Source of the DNA: Alopecurus myosuroides | Lineage: Eukaryota > Streptophyta > Magnoliopsida > Poales > Poaceae | NCBI GenBank assembly: GCA_028641055.1 | Contig: CM054062.1 | Coordinates: forward strand, 27,710,808-27,774,807 | Reading direction: 5' to 3' | DNA length: 64,000 nt | Shown: positions 22,531 to 32,585 of the stretch, in pieces | Layout of the letters: each line of letters opens with the position of its first letter | How positions within the stretch are numbered: the first letter of the stretch is position 1 | The notes under the pieces: generated by a model | The model's database searches: none | The model's input: only the letters and a program-made list of their open reading frames with translations | What the model was told of the DNA's origin: nothing | Program-made: the position numbers and the translations under genes

Positions 22531-24487
22531 TCAGATCCTGTCAGTAAAACACTTAGGACCAAAGTATAAATCATCCTTTTCTGCTCTATCAATGTGTGCA
22601 GAATATCTTCCGGCTGAATGGACAGAAGGGGATCTACTCCTTTCGTTTCCATTGTTGCGCGGACGCGCTTTTCCGAGGTTATCTCTATCTCTTCCGTGTT
22701 CACGTCCTTTAGGCGGAGTTCTGCTTCTATGCCTTTCCTTATCCTTAGGAGGTGTCCGGGATCTTTCACGTCTGTGAGGTATATCATATCTTCCAGCTTT
22801 TTCAGCTGGGTTTCTCGGGGGTGGCATTATTTTGCCGTCATTCCGGTGTTTGTCTTCCCGATCGTGTGGTTTATATCCATCTTTCGGGAGATGAGGTCCG
22901 ATTCTAGACGTTGCGTCCCGATTGTCTGGGTTTTTCCTGTCTTTTCTCGGATCCTCTTTTTTATCCGAATCTCCGGGTTCTTCCGATCCAGGTGCTCCAG
23001 CAGCGCAAGTAGCTGTTTTGCAGAGAGCGGAATTATCATGCAGCCTCCCTGATCGTTCTTGGCCTCGCTGTTGCTGCTGTAATGCTTTTCCTAAGAAAGC
23101 ATACACCCCTTGGAGTTTTTCCCCGTTGGAGTACAGATCGTTGTTTAGGATGGCGAACGCTGCTTCCGGCGTTTTCCGCTGCGGTTTTGTATATTGGTTC
23201 GCCCTTGGCATCTTTGCCGTTTAACTGCTTTTGCCAAGATGGGTTATAGAACATTTCTTTTGGCGGCAGTTCTTCCGGTTTTGCGATTCCGGGTAACCTA
23301 GTAGGTTTTAACGCGGATCTATGATTTCTCTCGTACTCCTCTATTTCTTCCTTCATGACTTTGATGTCATTATGGGTTTGTTGGAGATGTTACCGAGATC
23401 TAAGCAGATGTTGCTGTTGCCGTTGGAAAGCTTGTCTCCTGGCTTCCGGCATCTCAGGGGGTTCGTCTGGTCCCACTTGTGTTTGTAATAGCTCTTGCTC
23501 TTCCTGTTCCGTCATTGGCGGAGCAGTGATTTCCTTAGATTTCTTTTCCGCTGGCTTTGTGCCGCTAACATCTCCAACTTCCAGGTTTTCATCAGCGAGA
23601 TCGGCTGATTTTTTCTTCCGGAGTTTGTATTGGAGTTTTTTAGAAGCACGGTGCTTTTTCTTGGAAGAGGGAGGTTTTTTGACAGGCTCATCTTCTGTCA
23701 TCTCCTTAACATTGGGGAATATCGGAGACGTTTCTCCGTCTTCTCTCTCTTCCACCGGCGGAGGGGTTTTAGGGCTTTCCTGGCTGCCGGCGCCCGTTGT
23801 ATCAGCTGGTTTTGCCATTAGCACTTCATGGAATCCCTCTTGAAAGGACTTAACCTTTCTTACGAAGGCATCCTCGTCTTCGTCTTCGGAGTCGAAGTTA
23901 TCCGATCCGGTTTCCGACTCCAACCTCGCCTCAATGGCGGCAAGCACGGACTCTGCTTCCGAGTTCATCGTCTTGTTGACGGATGTCGGATCTTCCGCCT
24001 CTGTGACGGGTGTTTCTTCTTCCGTCTCTATGACGGGTAGGTTGTTATCTGCCTCTTGCACGGGATTTCCGTCATCCGTGTTTTCAGCGATTTCGGATTG
24101 CACCATGCCGATAAAGTGTGCATCACTTTTTTGTCGGCGATCTGAGCAGAATCCGGCATCATAGTCGTCTTCGACTGGGTATAGGGCGGGTGGGATAAAT
24201 TTGCTTCCACCGCAAAACCCCATTACCTCTGCAGTTAGTCCGATAAAGATGTTAGCAGATCCGATCGGTAACACGCAGGCACTTACCAGGTGGTTTTGCG
24301 CCGGTATATAGGATCCGTTGTCGAGGAAGCGGCCGACGTCGTCGTCGAACTCCAAGCTTCCGACAGTGATCGATCTTCCAATTCCGCCAAGTATCCCAGA
24401 TCGGAATTTCACGCCTGACGTCGTTTGCCCCACGGTGGGCGCCAACTGTCGAGACATCGTAGTAGTTTTCATAGACGGGGGTGCCAT
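22531..24487 (-). pseudogene. N-terminal gag region of element 2 (two interruptions)
   Basis: A frame is open from within the 5' LTR, through the primer-binding site, to a TAA at 23390. A possible ATG at 24487 lies downstream of the LTR TATA box. The protein is acidic then Lys-rich (GFCGGSKFIPPALYPVED, DSEDEDEDAFVRKVKSFQEG). After the TAA it continues in the same frame (EYERNHRSALKPTRLPG), then shifts frame near 23150-23200 into an Arg/Asp/Ser-rich stretch (RSRTPPKGREHGRDRDN). That stretch ends at a TGA (22533-22531) that looks like a CGA-to-TGA change, because the gag core follows in the same frame. The start codon is uncertain. Confidence 0.75.
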
Positions 24488-24990
24488 GAGACTACGGTAG
24501 AGACGTGGGGTAACGGGATAGCGTAGTAATACAGAACACGGGATTTTACCCAGGTTTGGTACGTCGCGACAGTACGGCGTACCTACTCCTGCACTTCTCA
24601 CTAATTGGGACTAAAGCCCGTTTATCAGGGTTACAGTGTGAGGGTGTAGATCTAGCTTCTCGGCGAGGATGAGCTTCTCGGCGAGTTGCGTAGAGCTTGA
24701 ACTTGTTTTAATCTATCTCCCGTCCGGATTTATATAATAGCCGGATTAGGGCTTACAGAATAAGAAACCTAGAAGACTACGTTTAACTTGTAACTTGGAA
24801 AGCAAGGAATCCGTCTTCTCCTCCAAGCCAGATCACGTGGGCCGTGATCCGGGTTCTTCTAGAATCCGGCTTCTGCGCGTCGGACTACTGGGCCGCCCAA
24901 TGGACCTAAGCCCATTACCATTTAGGCCACCCTGGCAGTCCGGCTCTTTGTCTACCATCTTCTATACCCCTATTCAGTATATATCCGACA
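24427..24990 (-). repeat. 5' LTR and primer-binding site of element 2
   Basis: The LTR is 24447-24990. On the minus strand a TATATAAA box lies at 24736-24729. Two bases after the LTR end comes TGGCGCCCACCGTGGGGC (24444-24427), the likely tRNA primer-binding site, complementary to a tRNA 3' end of the type GGCGCCA. The exact tRNA is not determined. Confidence 0.9.
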
Positions 24991-24995
24991 ATTAT

Positions 24996-25974
24996 GGAGG
25001 GGGGGTGGCGGCGGTTGGGGGTTGGAATTGCCCCATCCCCACCAAGTTTCATCTGTCGAAAGTAATTCAGTTTATAAATATTGTCAAAATTCACCCCAAA
25101 TGGCTACAAGCACAAATTAATTAAATTTCATTAAGTTAGAATGAACTCTCTTTTAGAGTTTCTGGATATAATGAAGTCGTAGTCGATGAGTTGGAATGAT
25201 TTATCACACTTGGAACATGCTCTATCTAAAGTAAATACATCAGCATGAGAACATGTACTTTAAAAAATGCAAACATCAGATTGATCTTATGATAGCACTT
25301 TGCTTTGGTTCATTGATATAATAGAGTCACCGATATCTCGTTCTGATTTTGGTCGCTTCAATGGGAACTCTTTAAATTTTTATTAAAGTAATATTCATCT
25401 GACAATTTTTGTTAAATGCAAGACAAGTATTGAAACAAAAAATCCTTACAAAAATAATCAAGACAAGAGAAGTTCTGAAACAATTCTAAAAAAGGCTCAT
25501 TTAAACGATGGTAACATAGTATATTAAAACATTTTACACAGAAAAAATAACAATGACAAAATATCTTCCCCCTTTCTTTAATTTTTCCATTTTGGTACCA
25601 TTTTATTAAGGATTATGATGTAATTTTTCTACGTAAATTGACATCTTTTAAGAGAGGTGCCAACCATAATTTTTCCAATTGAGCAAACATGCCCTCACAT
25701 TCTTAATCAAAGACATTGACTGAGATAATACAATTAAAATTGTAGATCAATATTTTGGATTGTTTAATAAGCGGGCATGAGATGTCCCTGGCTCGTAGAA
25801 ATAGTTTCTAAGATTTTATCTATGATGTATGGATTCGGAAGGTGTCAGAGAAAACACCAGAAGGGGGGCACCAGAAGGAGGCAAAGGGGATTCCTAGGGC
25901 CGCACCCCACATGGGGCGAGGGGTGGCTGCATCGGCCCTTAGGCACACGTAGGATAATCATCAACCTTATGTAA
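24996..25974. other. AT-rich DNA between elements 2 and 3
   Basis: No gene is supported. The stretch is AT-rich after an initial G-rich run (24996-25020). 25760-25970 contains a GC-rich piece (GGGCCGCACCCCACATGGGG) that resembles LTR material of an unidentified retrotransposon, without terminal motifs I can place. Confidence 0.45.
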
Positions 25975-26533
25975 TGATGTCAGAAATATATTTCCGACAT
26001 CCCAGGACATCTCATGCGCTCCAGGCTCTTGCTCTGTAAAGCGTGCAACTCCACTCTCTCTCTCTCTCTCTTAGAAAAACTCCGGAATAAATTCCGGTTG
26101 AAGAGGGTGGTACCTCAACAATTCCCATGGTTAGGGACCTGGGTTTTCGTAGGGAGAAAGGCGATGGTGGGCTACTCCGCTAGACGGATTACCGCCCGCC
26201 CGATTGTTTATTCTGATGAGGTAAAACAGATTACATGGTGCCACACAGATTGGATCTCGCGCAGCTATTGTCTAGGGTTTCTTGTCCTGTTCTATGACCT
26301 CCTCACGTCCGTTATATGGGGAGCCGGGTCTCAGGGTTCGTATGTGAGTAGGAATCAATCCCGAGTCGGTTCTATCCTGCCCTAACTTCTTGAGCAAGTT
26401 CTTCCTTTTGCCTGCATTATCTTGGACTCGTAGTGGGCTCTGGTTCCGCAGCCCAAAGACCTTCCTAGGACGCCCCCTCATGGGCTGCACCCGGTAGGCC
26501 CACCGTGTGAGGCCTCTCGGGTACCCCACATCA
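25975..26533 (-). repeat. 3' LTR of element 3
   Basis: The segment begins TGATGT and ends ACATCA, a perfect 6-bp terminal inverted repeat. The adjoining minus-strand sequence is purine-rich ending GAGGGGCTAC, close to the polypurine tracts of elements 1 and 2. A TC microsatellite lies at 26053-26071. There is no second copy in the window, so the left border is less certain than the right. Confidence 0.65.
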
Positions 26534-27403
26534 GTAGCCCCTCGAGTGCTCGATGGAGTCGAAGAAGTTGAATATGTTTCCGCACCTTGCTTACATGAAC
26601 AACAAAACCTGCTGATTTAAAGAGCTCTGAAGGATATGGCTCAACAGGCTTGACTCGCTCGACCAATCGAGGGAAATTAATCACACTCGGGAGAAAGCAC
26701 CATTGGCCTACTGAGACTTCGAGTCCCCAGGCTCGAACCCGCAAAAACCTGGGGTAACTCAACTTGTGCCGCTGAGGCCTTACCGGGTTGAATTCCATTT
26801 GTCAGATTGTTTTACCAAACGCGCTAATCATGATTTTCATCACACCTGTTGGCATGGAAAGATTATAGGTAGTGCAGCAAAGGTGCCACTCCCAGGCCGT
26901 TGGAACTGATCCGCGGGTCTTACCGTCATGAAATGAGCATGATATCCAGAATTTTAATGCAACTGTGTGATCTCGGGAACAGAGTGTCTCAGCACAATTC
27001 TTTCGAGTAATAGGTTTAAGCCACAAAGAAATTCCACTCATAGACCTTCCTACGGGTCTCGTACGCGGTGTATGAGTCAGTTAAATCCCGAGGGATATTT
27101 CCGATCACTCAACCTTTTTTCCGTTAGGTGAGCACGTCATTCCATGACGTACCACTTTGTATTTCCTGTCAGATGACAAGATGCTCCTGGAGTGTGCTTA
27201 TCCTGTGAGAGGTAACTTTCTTGAGTGAGCTTTGACCGGCTTTTGACCGGCCGGTGCGCGGTAATCCAAGGGGTTTCAGTAAATGCCCCTAAATTTTCGC
27301 GCGTAGTAGGCAGCGTGGGGGCATGCCGATTGGCCTCCAGCCACCACGTGTCAGCCTAGATTTTACTACCGGGCATCCACGGTGGGTATTCCACTAACCA
27401 CCT
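26534..27403. other. Element 3 internal DNA between LTR and accessory-gene promoter
   Basis: No coding region is supported. By position it corresponds to 7458-7850 of element 2. Short minus-strand frames here have no recognisable motif. Confidence 0.5.
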
Positions 27404-27411
27404 TATAAATA
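27404..27411 (+). promoter_or_regulatory. TATA box for the antisense accessory gene, element 3
   Basis: TATAAATA lies about 110 bp upstream of the probable start at 27519 and faces it. The spacing is close to that of the element 2 promoter, although the surrounding sequence has diverged. Confidence 0.6.
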
Positions 27412-27518
27412 CGGGCGGAGGGGCAGTAACTTTCCCCTTCTTCTTACTCACGCATGTACCTCTCATTCTTCCTTAGCGAGCACCTCCATAGCCACAACTT
27501 CGAGCTTCCGCTGCGCAG

Positions 27519-30500
27519 CCATGGGGGAAGACCAGGAGGAACGGTAGCGCCTCCGCGGCCAGCAGTGTCGATGCACCTAGGAGGAAAGGCAAAAAATGGG
27601 TAAAATCCATCGGGGTCGCAAAAATCCTTCCGTCCCTCGAAAACGAGGGGCTCATCAAGCCCATGTTGGAGAAAGCATGGCGGCGCCCAGACAAGAGGCC
27701 CGTCCCACGCCGACAGTCAACGAACGGGTGGCCTTCACGGGCCACATCGTCAAAGGCGTCTCTTTCCCCCCTCCATCCTTTTCTCCTCTCTCTTCTATGT
27801 GCGTATGGCATGCAGCTACATGACGTACCTCCCAACTCCATGCAGCACATTGCATGCTTCTTCGTGCTATGCGAGTGCTACCTCGGCATAGCACCCCACT
27901 TGGCCCTGTTCAAGCGACTCTTCATCGTCAAGTCCCAGCTGAGAAAGGACGACCCTCATGAAGTTGGGGGTTGCAACATCCAGACCAAACCCAATGCTGA
28001 CTACTTCAAGATGGATTTCGTGGAGTTAGTCACAAGCTGGAGGACCCGGTGGTTCTATGTCAAGGACTCGCCTGCCTCCAACGGAGAACCCTCGGTCGAT
28101 CTGGAGAGCACAGTCACTTAGATGAGATCCTAGAAAACCAGTTGACAGATCAGGAAGTGGAGCAGACTGGCGAGCTGGTGTCTTAGATAGCAGCCCTGAA
28201 GGGTCGTGACCTCACTGGGACTCACTTGGACGGGATCTTCCCCAAGCACCGACTACATCCTCTCTAGGTTCGAGCTGAACCCATGTGGGCTTACTTGGGT
28301 GCTGGCGACTCCAACAGGCTGCGCAAGGAAGAGCTCTCGAGCAACAAGCTCGAGGTTCGTCTGCGCAACATCACTCAAGTCAAGGAGTCTGACCCCATCG
28401 ACTTGGTTCCATCTATTCCTCCCTTTTGAGCTGCGAACGAGGTGACTCTGGTGAGTTCGTATTTCTTTCACTCTGCACTAATTTCTTGGTTTTTCTGCTC
28501 GAGTCGATGTCTTGCCTTTTCTTCCGAAGTTCTCACTCATCCTTTTTCTCAGAACTAGGACAATGCTCCCAGCAATCCACCTAAAGCAGGCATAGTGGTG
28601 TTCATGCAAGGCCTGGCTGTGGATATGCTGACTGATCTCGACTCCATCCCTTCTACCACGACTGCGCACTCTTCGAGGGGCGTGGATGACACAGATGAAG
28701 ATGCACAAGGACTTGCTGATGACTCAAGGGCAGATAAAAAATGCACTCGAGCAGACATCGGTCATGAGGAAGCTACCTCGAAGGACTCCATCTCTTCGAG
28801 TGCTACCAAGGGCAGGGAGTTGAATGAGCCTATTCCCGACATTCCACTAGCTTTCAGACCACCAGTCGTCCCTGAGCGCACGGTCACTTCTTCACAGTCG
28901 CCACTCGCAAAGAAGCCCCATCGCATGTTTAGTTTGGGCACGCCCTCCAGCGGGTAAGTTTATTTTACTCATACTTTTACTTGTCTTTGAGTCATTATTT
29001 TTGTTTGGCTTCTCTTCTTTACTTCTCCTTAGTGAATCTCCAAAGGCTCTGACTCCCCTTCCAAGAGGAACTGGTTTGAGTGCCTCTGCGGAGTTCAAAA
29101 CAGTTCCTTCTTTGGCTCCTTCCCCAGCTGTGAAGGACAAGGGAGTTGTCAAGGAGGTAGCGCTCGTGGACCCAGCTATTTCCACAGCTGACCCGAGCCA
29201 ACCTGCGTCCTCCACCCCTGGGTTCTTCTGGTCTATCGATACCTTAGACGATGTGGATACATTGGCCCAAGAATTCCAGGTTAGCAAACACATGAGTTTT
29301 CCTCAATTTATTGATGTGCTTCATTCTTCTGCTTGTACTGTTGGGTGCTCGACCAGCACTCCCGATGGGATTAGCCTCTGAGTCTATGTTTGGCTGCTGG
29401 CAGTCAAGCGTAGACTCAAAACTTGTATCCTGTAACTTGACTCAGTCCTTTCTTTTTTCTTTTAGCCCTTGATGTAGTGTATGAAGGAACTGAGCACTCG
29501 ATTCCTCAATATTGGGAGGGAGAGAGACACAGCTTGCTCCAATTTCAACAAGGATAAAGCTACCTAGCCTAGCGAATCTTGCCGTGCATTGCTTTGCTTT
29601 TATCATCTGATCCGTATTTCTAACATTCTTGCTTACTCCAGAACTCTTAATTGTGACTGCCTCCAAGAAGAACGCGACCCTCACTCGAGTCAAAGAACTG
29701 GAGGAGTAGGTGGCAGCCCTTCTCGAGGAGGCCGCGACTGCAAGGAAGGAGTTTGATGTCGCCACTCGAGAGGCGAACAAAGCCAAGAAAAGAGAGACTT
29801 AGGCTCCCAAGCAGGCTGTGGACTTGGAGGAGGCCTTCATTCCTCGACTCCAAGCCCTGAATGACTCTCTGATAGGTGCGCCCTCCTTATTCACTTGTAC
29901 TTCTTCATGTGTGTTTCACTGTATTTACATTAATGATGATCTTTCTTGTTATAATGCAGAGACCTTGGGTAGCCCACCCGATCTTACCGCCCGCATCCGG
30001 GCGGGTGCACTCCTGGACACTGTTACTTCTTCCGAGGAGCAAGTATCGAAGGCCAAGGAAGCACTCGCCAAGCTCCAGAGTGTGCTTGTATCCTTTCACG
30101 AGTGGTTGTTCCCAGACCATGATATGTCACCTAATCTTGATGCTTTGATAGGCGTGTTTTCAACACGAACGTCTTGGCTGACTTTAGACGGGAGCAGATT
30201 CTTTCTGGAGCAGATACGGTCCTCACTATTGCAAGGGCGCATGGGATCAAAGGAGACTTTGAAAGGGCGCTCAGCGGTCCTCCCAAGGACTCAAACGGGC
30301 AAGAGGTATATCTCAGAACTAGCCCACCAGCTCTTGGCTATGCTTGAAGCTCGGGCGTGGGCTCCTCTTGCCGCTGAAGAGGCTCACTAGAAGGCTACCC
30401 AAGACTAGTTTTCTTTATAGTAACTCTTTTAGCAGGGGTGCCTTAGTGCAAAAAATTGAGTTTGTTTGTAATGTACTTATTTTTCTGAAGATGAATGAAG

Positions 30501-31465
30501 TATCCTTGATTATGTTTATATCGTTGTATTTTTCTTGAACTTTGAGTAGCCCATGATTGTGAGGCAGTAGAATACTTCCAAGCACTCAAGTTGCTAAGCC
30601 ACTCGAGTGCCAGTAGCTGCTCATTCCTCGATTGAGGCGAGTGGAAGTACTCAAGTGCCAACTTCTGGGTCTGCTGGGACTCCTTCTGTTACCCGTTTAT
30701 CTCAAGTGAACTCCCAGATGACTTAGCGTGATTACTGCGCACAAAACTTTTAAGCAAAGACGGGGAACTCAAGAATAGGAAGGCTCAGCTTGAGATTTCT
30801 AGATCCAAGGAGCAAGTTGTTGCCGAGCGTGAAGAATTTCTTCTGGCTGAGCTGGCCGCTATAGTTACTGATATGTGCTATAAGTTCTGAGGTTACATCC
30901 CCTAGTTTGGTTCGACTCAAGGTGGATGTCTAACTCGAGTGCCTATGCTTCTATAGGTATTCAAGAGAACCCGGCTGAAGAGCATCAGTACATTGAGGAG
31001 GAGCGCCAGAAACTTGCTTCATATAGTTCCTCTTAATTCTAGGCAGATGTCAAAAAGCCCCGCGTACCGTTGACTCTCTCGACGCGTGCTCAACAAGTTG
31101 GTGGGGTCGTTAGGTCCTAGCACGAGGCCATGTGAAACATCTATGGTGATGTATTCCCTCTCAACGAAACTCTAGAAGGGCTCTTCAACCTGATTCGGAA
31201 GTTTAGTAATTATAACCACGCGAAGGCACCGGTTCGTTGTCAGCTAGTTGGAGGCGTGAAGGCTGCTCTCGCTGCTGCAAAGACTCATTATCCTTGGATG
31301 AGTTTGAGTAAGATTGCTAGAGGTCCCTTTGCTCCTGTAGTCCGCCAGCGTGTAAATATGGTCTCCCGGTATGAAGAGGTTGTTCCCGCTGCAGTTGCAC
31401 TTGTGCGCCTAGCAGAGGCAGAGACATATGTGCAGCTTGCATGTGGCTGGGTCCCCGAGTTTTAG
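27519..31465 (+). pseudogene. Decayed antisense accessory gene of element 3 (putative gypsy-type transposon domain)
   Basis: A probable ATG at 27519 is followed by a stop within ten codons. The domain is still readable in pieces: KWVKSIGVAKILPSLENEG, then EARPTPTVNERVAFTGHIV after a frameshift near 27690, then YGMQLHDVPPNSMQHIACFF, TRWFYVKDSPAS and, after further breaks, WAYLGAGDSNRLRKEEL up to a donor at 28450. Later exons are 28561-28953 (acidic/Ser-rich, donor GTAAGT), about 29035-29280, about 29640-29875 and 29959 onward (coiled-coil-like EEQVSKAKEALAKLQSV). The last part (KAALAAAKTHYPW) ends at 31465 and aligns with the end of the element 2 gene. Many stops and shifts make it non-functional. 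Confidence 0.75.
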
Positions 31466-31639
31466 AATTTTTTTCTTCTTGAGTGATTGACTCCTTGTAA
31501 ACGACTCTGTAATTATTTGTCATGTATATCGATGCATCTTTCCGATTTGCTCCGAGTGCTGGTATGCTTGTAGTTCAGTTGAGTTCCTTGTAACGTTAAC
31601 TTTTTTGCGGCACATCCTCGAGTGCTTTGAGCGTATCTG

Positions 31640-32420
31640 CGGATGGAAGTCGCCCCAAGGTTTCCACATTAAACTTTTGCTACGCAGCCCCCGAGTATTT
31701 CGAGTGTGACTACGGCAGGGAGTCACCCCTGGTTTCCGTTTAATTTTTTCACTGCGCAGCCCCCAAGTGTTTCAGGCGCGACCACGACTGGAAGTCACCC
31801 CTGATTTTTTGTTAACCTTTTTGCTGCGCAGCCCCCAAGGACTTCGAATGCAACCATGGATGGGAGTCACCTGTAGTTTCTGTTAAACTTTTTGCTACGC
31901 AGCCCCAAGGTGTTTCAGGTGCGACCACGGCTGGGACTCACCCCTTATTTTTGTTTAAACTTTTCGCTGCGTAGCCTCCGAGTGTTTCGAGTGTGACCGC
32001 GACTAGGAGTCACCCCTGATTTTCTATTAATTTTTTTGTTGCGCAACCCCCCGAGTGTTTTGAGTGTGACCACGGCTGGGAGTCACCCTTGAATTTCAGT
32101 TTAACTTTGCCTGCACAACACCGGAGTGTTTCGAGTGCGACCACGGCTTGAAGTCACCCTTAATTTTTCTGTTAAACTTTTGCTACGCAGCTTCCGAGTG
32201 TTTCGAGTGCGACCACGACTGGGAGTCAACCCTGATTTTCTGTTAAACTTTTTGTTGCGCAACCCTCGAGCGTTTCGAGTGCGATCACGACTGGGAGTCA
32301 CCCTTGATTTGCTGTTAATTTTTTTTGCTGCGGATCCCCTGAGTGTTTCAAGTGCGACCACGGCTCGGAGTCACCCCCGATTTTCTGTTGAACTTTTCGT
32401 TGCACAACTTCTCGTATAAT
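31640..32420. repeat. Tandem array of about ten 72-bp units in element 3
   Basis: A unit containing GAGTGTTTCGAGTGCGACCA and then GGGAGTCACCCCTGATTTT recurs about ten times. The AGTCAC anchor occurs at about 31721, 31793, 31865, 31936, 32008, 32081, 32152, 32224, 32296 and 32369, giving a period of 71-73. Units differ by roughly 10-20 %. The array fills the spacer between the accessory gene and the pol end. The open frame seen across it (32101-32361) is a by-product of the period being a multiple of three. Confidence 0.95.
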
Positions 32421-32585
32421 CTAGTGGGGCTGTGGCGAATTTTCGGCCATTTTCTGTGTGATTAACTGTAAAACAGACACGAAAGAAAAAATCTCGAAGT
32501 GGAGAGGTAACTTGCTTAATTTGTTCATGCGGGGTACAGAATTGACTAAAGTAGCCTTATTCTAAGTGTACTGAAATAAGAAAAA

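Larger units (their letters stand above)
6914..24990 (-). mobile_element. Complete Tat-lineage Gypsy LTR retrotransposon (element 2), 18.1 kb with a nested Helitron
   Basis: LTRs of 544 bp lie at 6914-7457 and 24447-24990, both TGTCG...CGACA, differing at about six positions by my reading (about 1.1 %). A perfect 5-bp target duplication, attat, flanks the element (6909-6913 and 24991-24995). On the minus strand, after the primer-binding site come gag, protease, reverse transcriptase, RNase H and integrase, the Gypsy order. Then follow a spacer, a plus-strand accessory gene (7999-10689) and the 3' LTR. Without the Helitron at 13257-19512 the element would be about 11.8 kb. At the commonly used grass rate of 1.3e-8 per site per year, the LTR divergence implies insertion roughly 0.4 million years ago. 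Confidence 0.95.

Noticed and set aside
32101..32361. Repetitive 86-codon minus-strand frame resembling a repeat protein
   Set aside because: It is produced by the 72-bp tandem array, whose period is a multiple of three.
31640..32420. CRISPR-like array
   Set aside because: The repeats are contiguous and diverged without unique spacers, and this is plant nuclear DNA.
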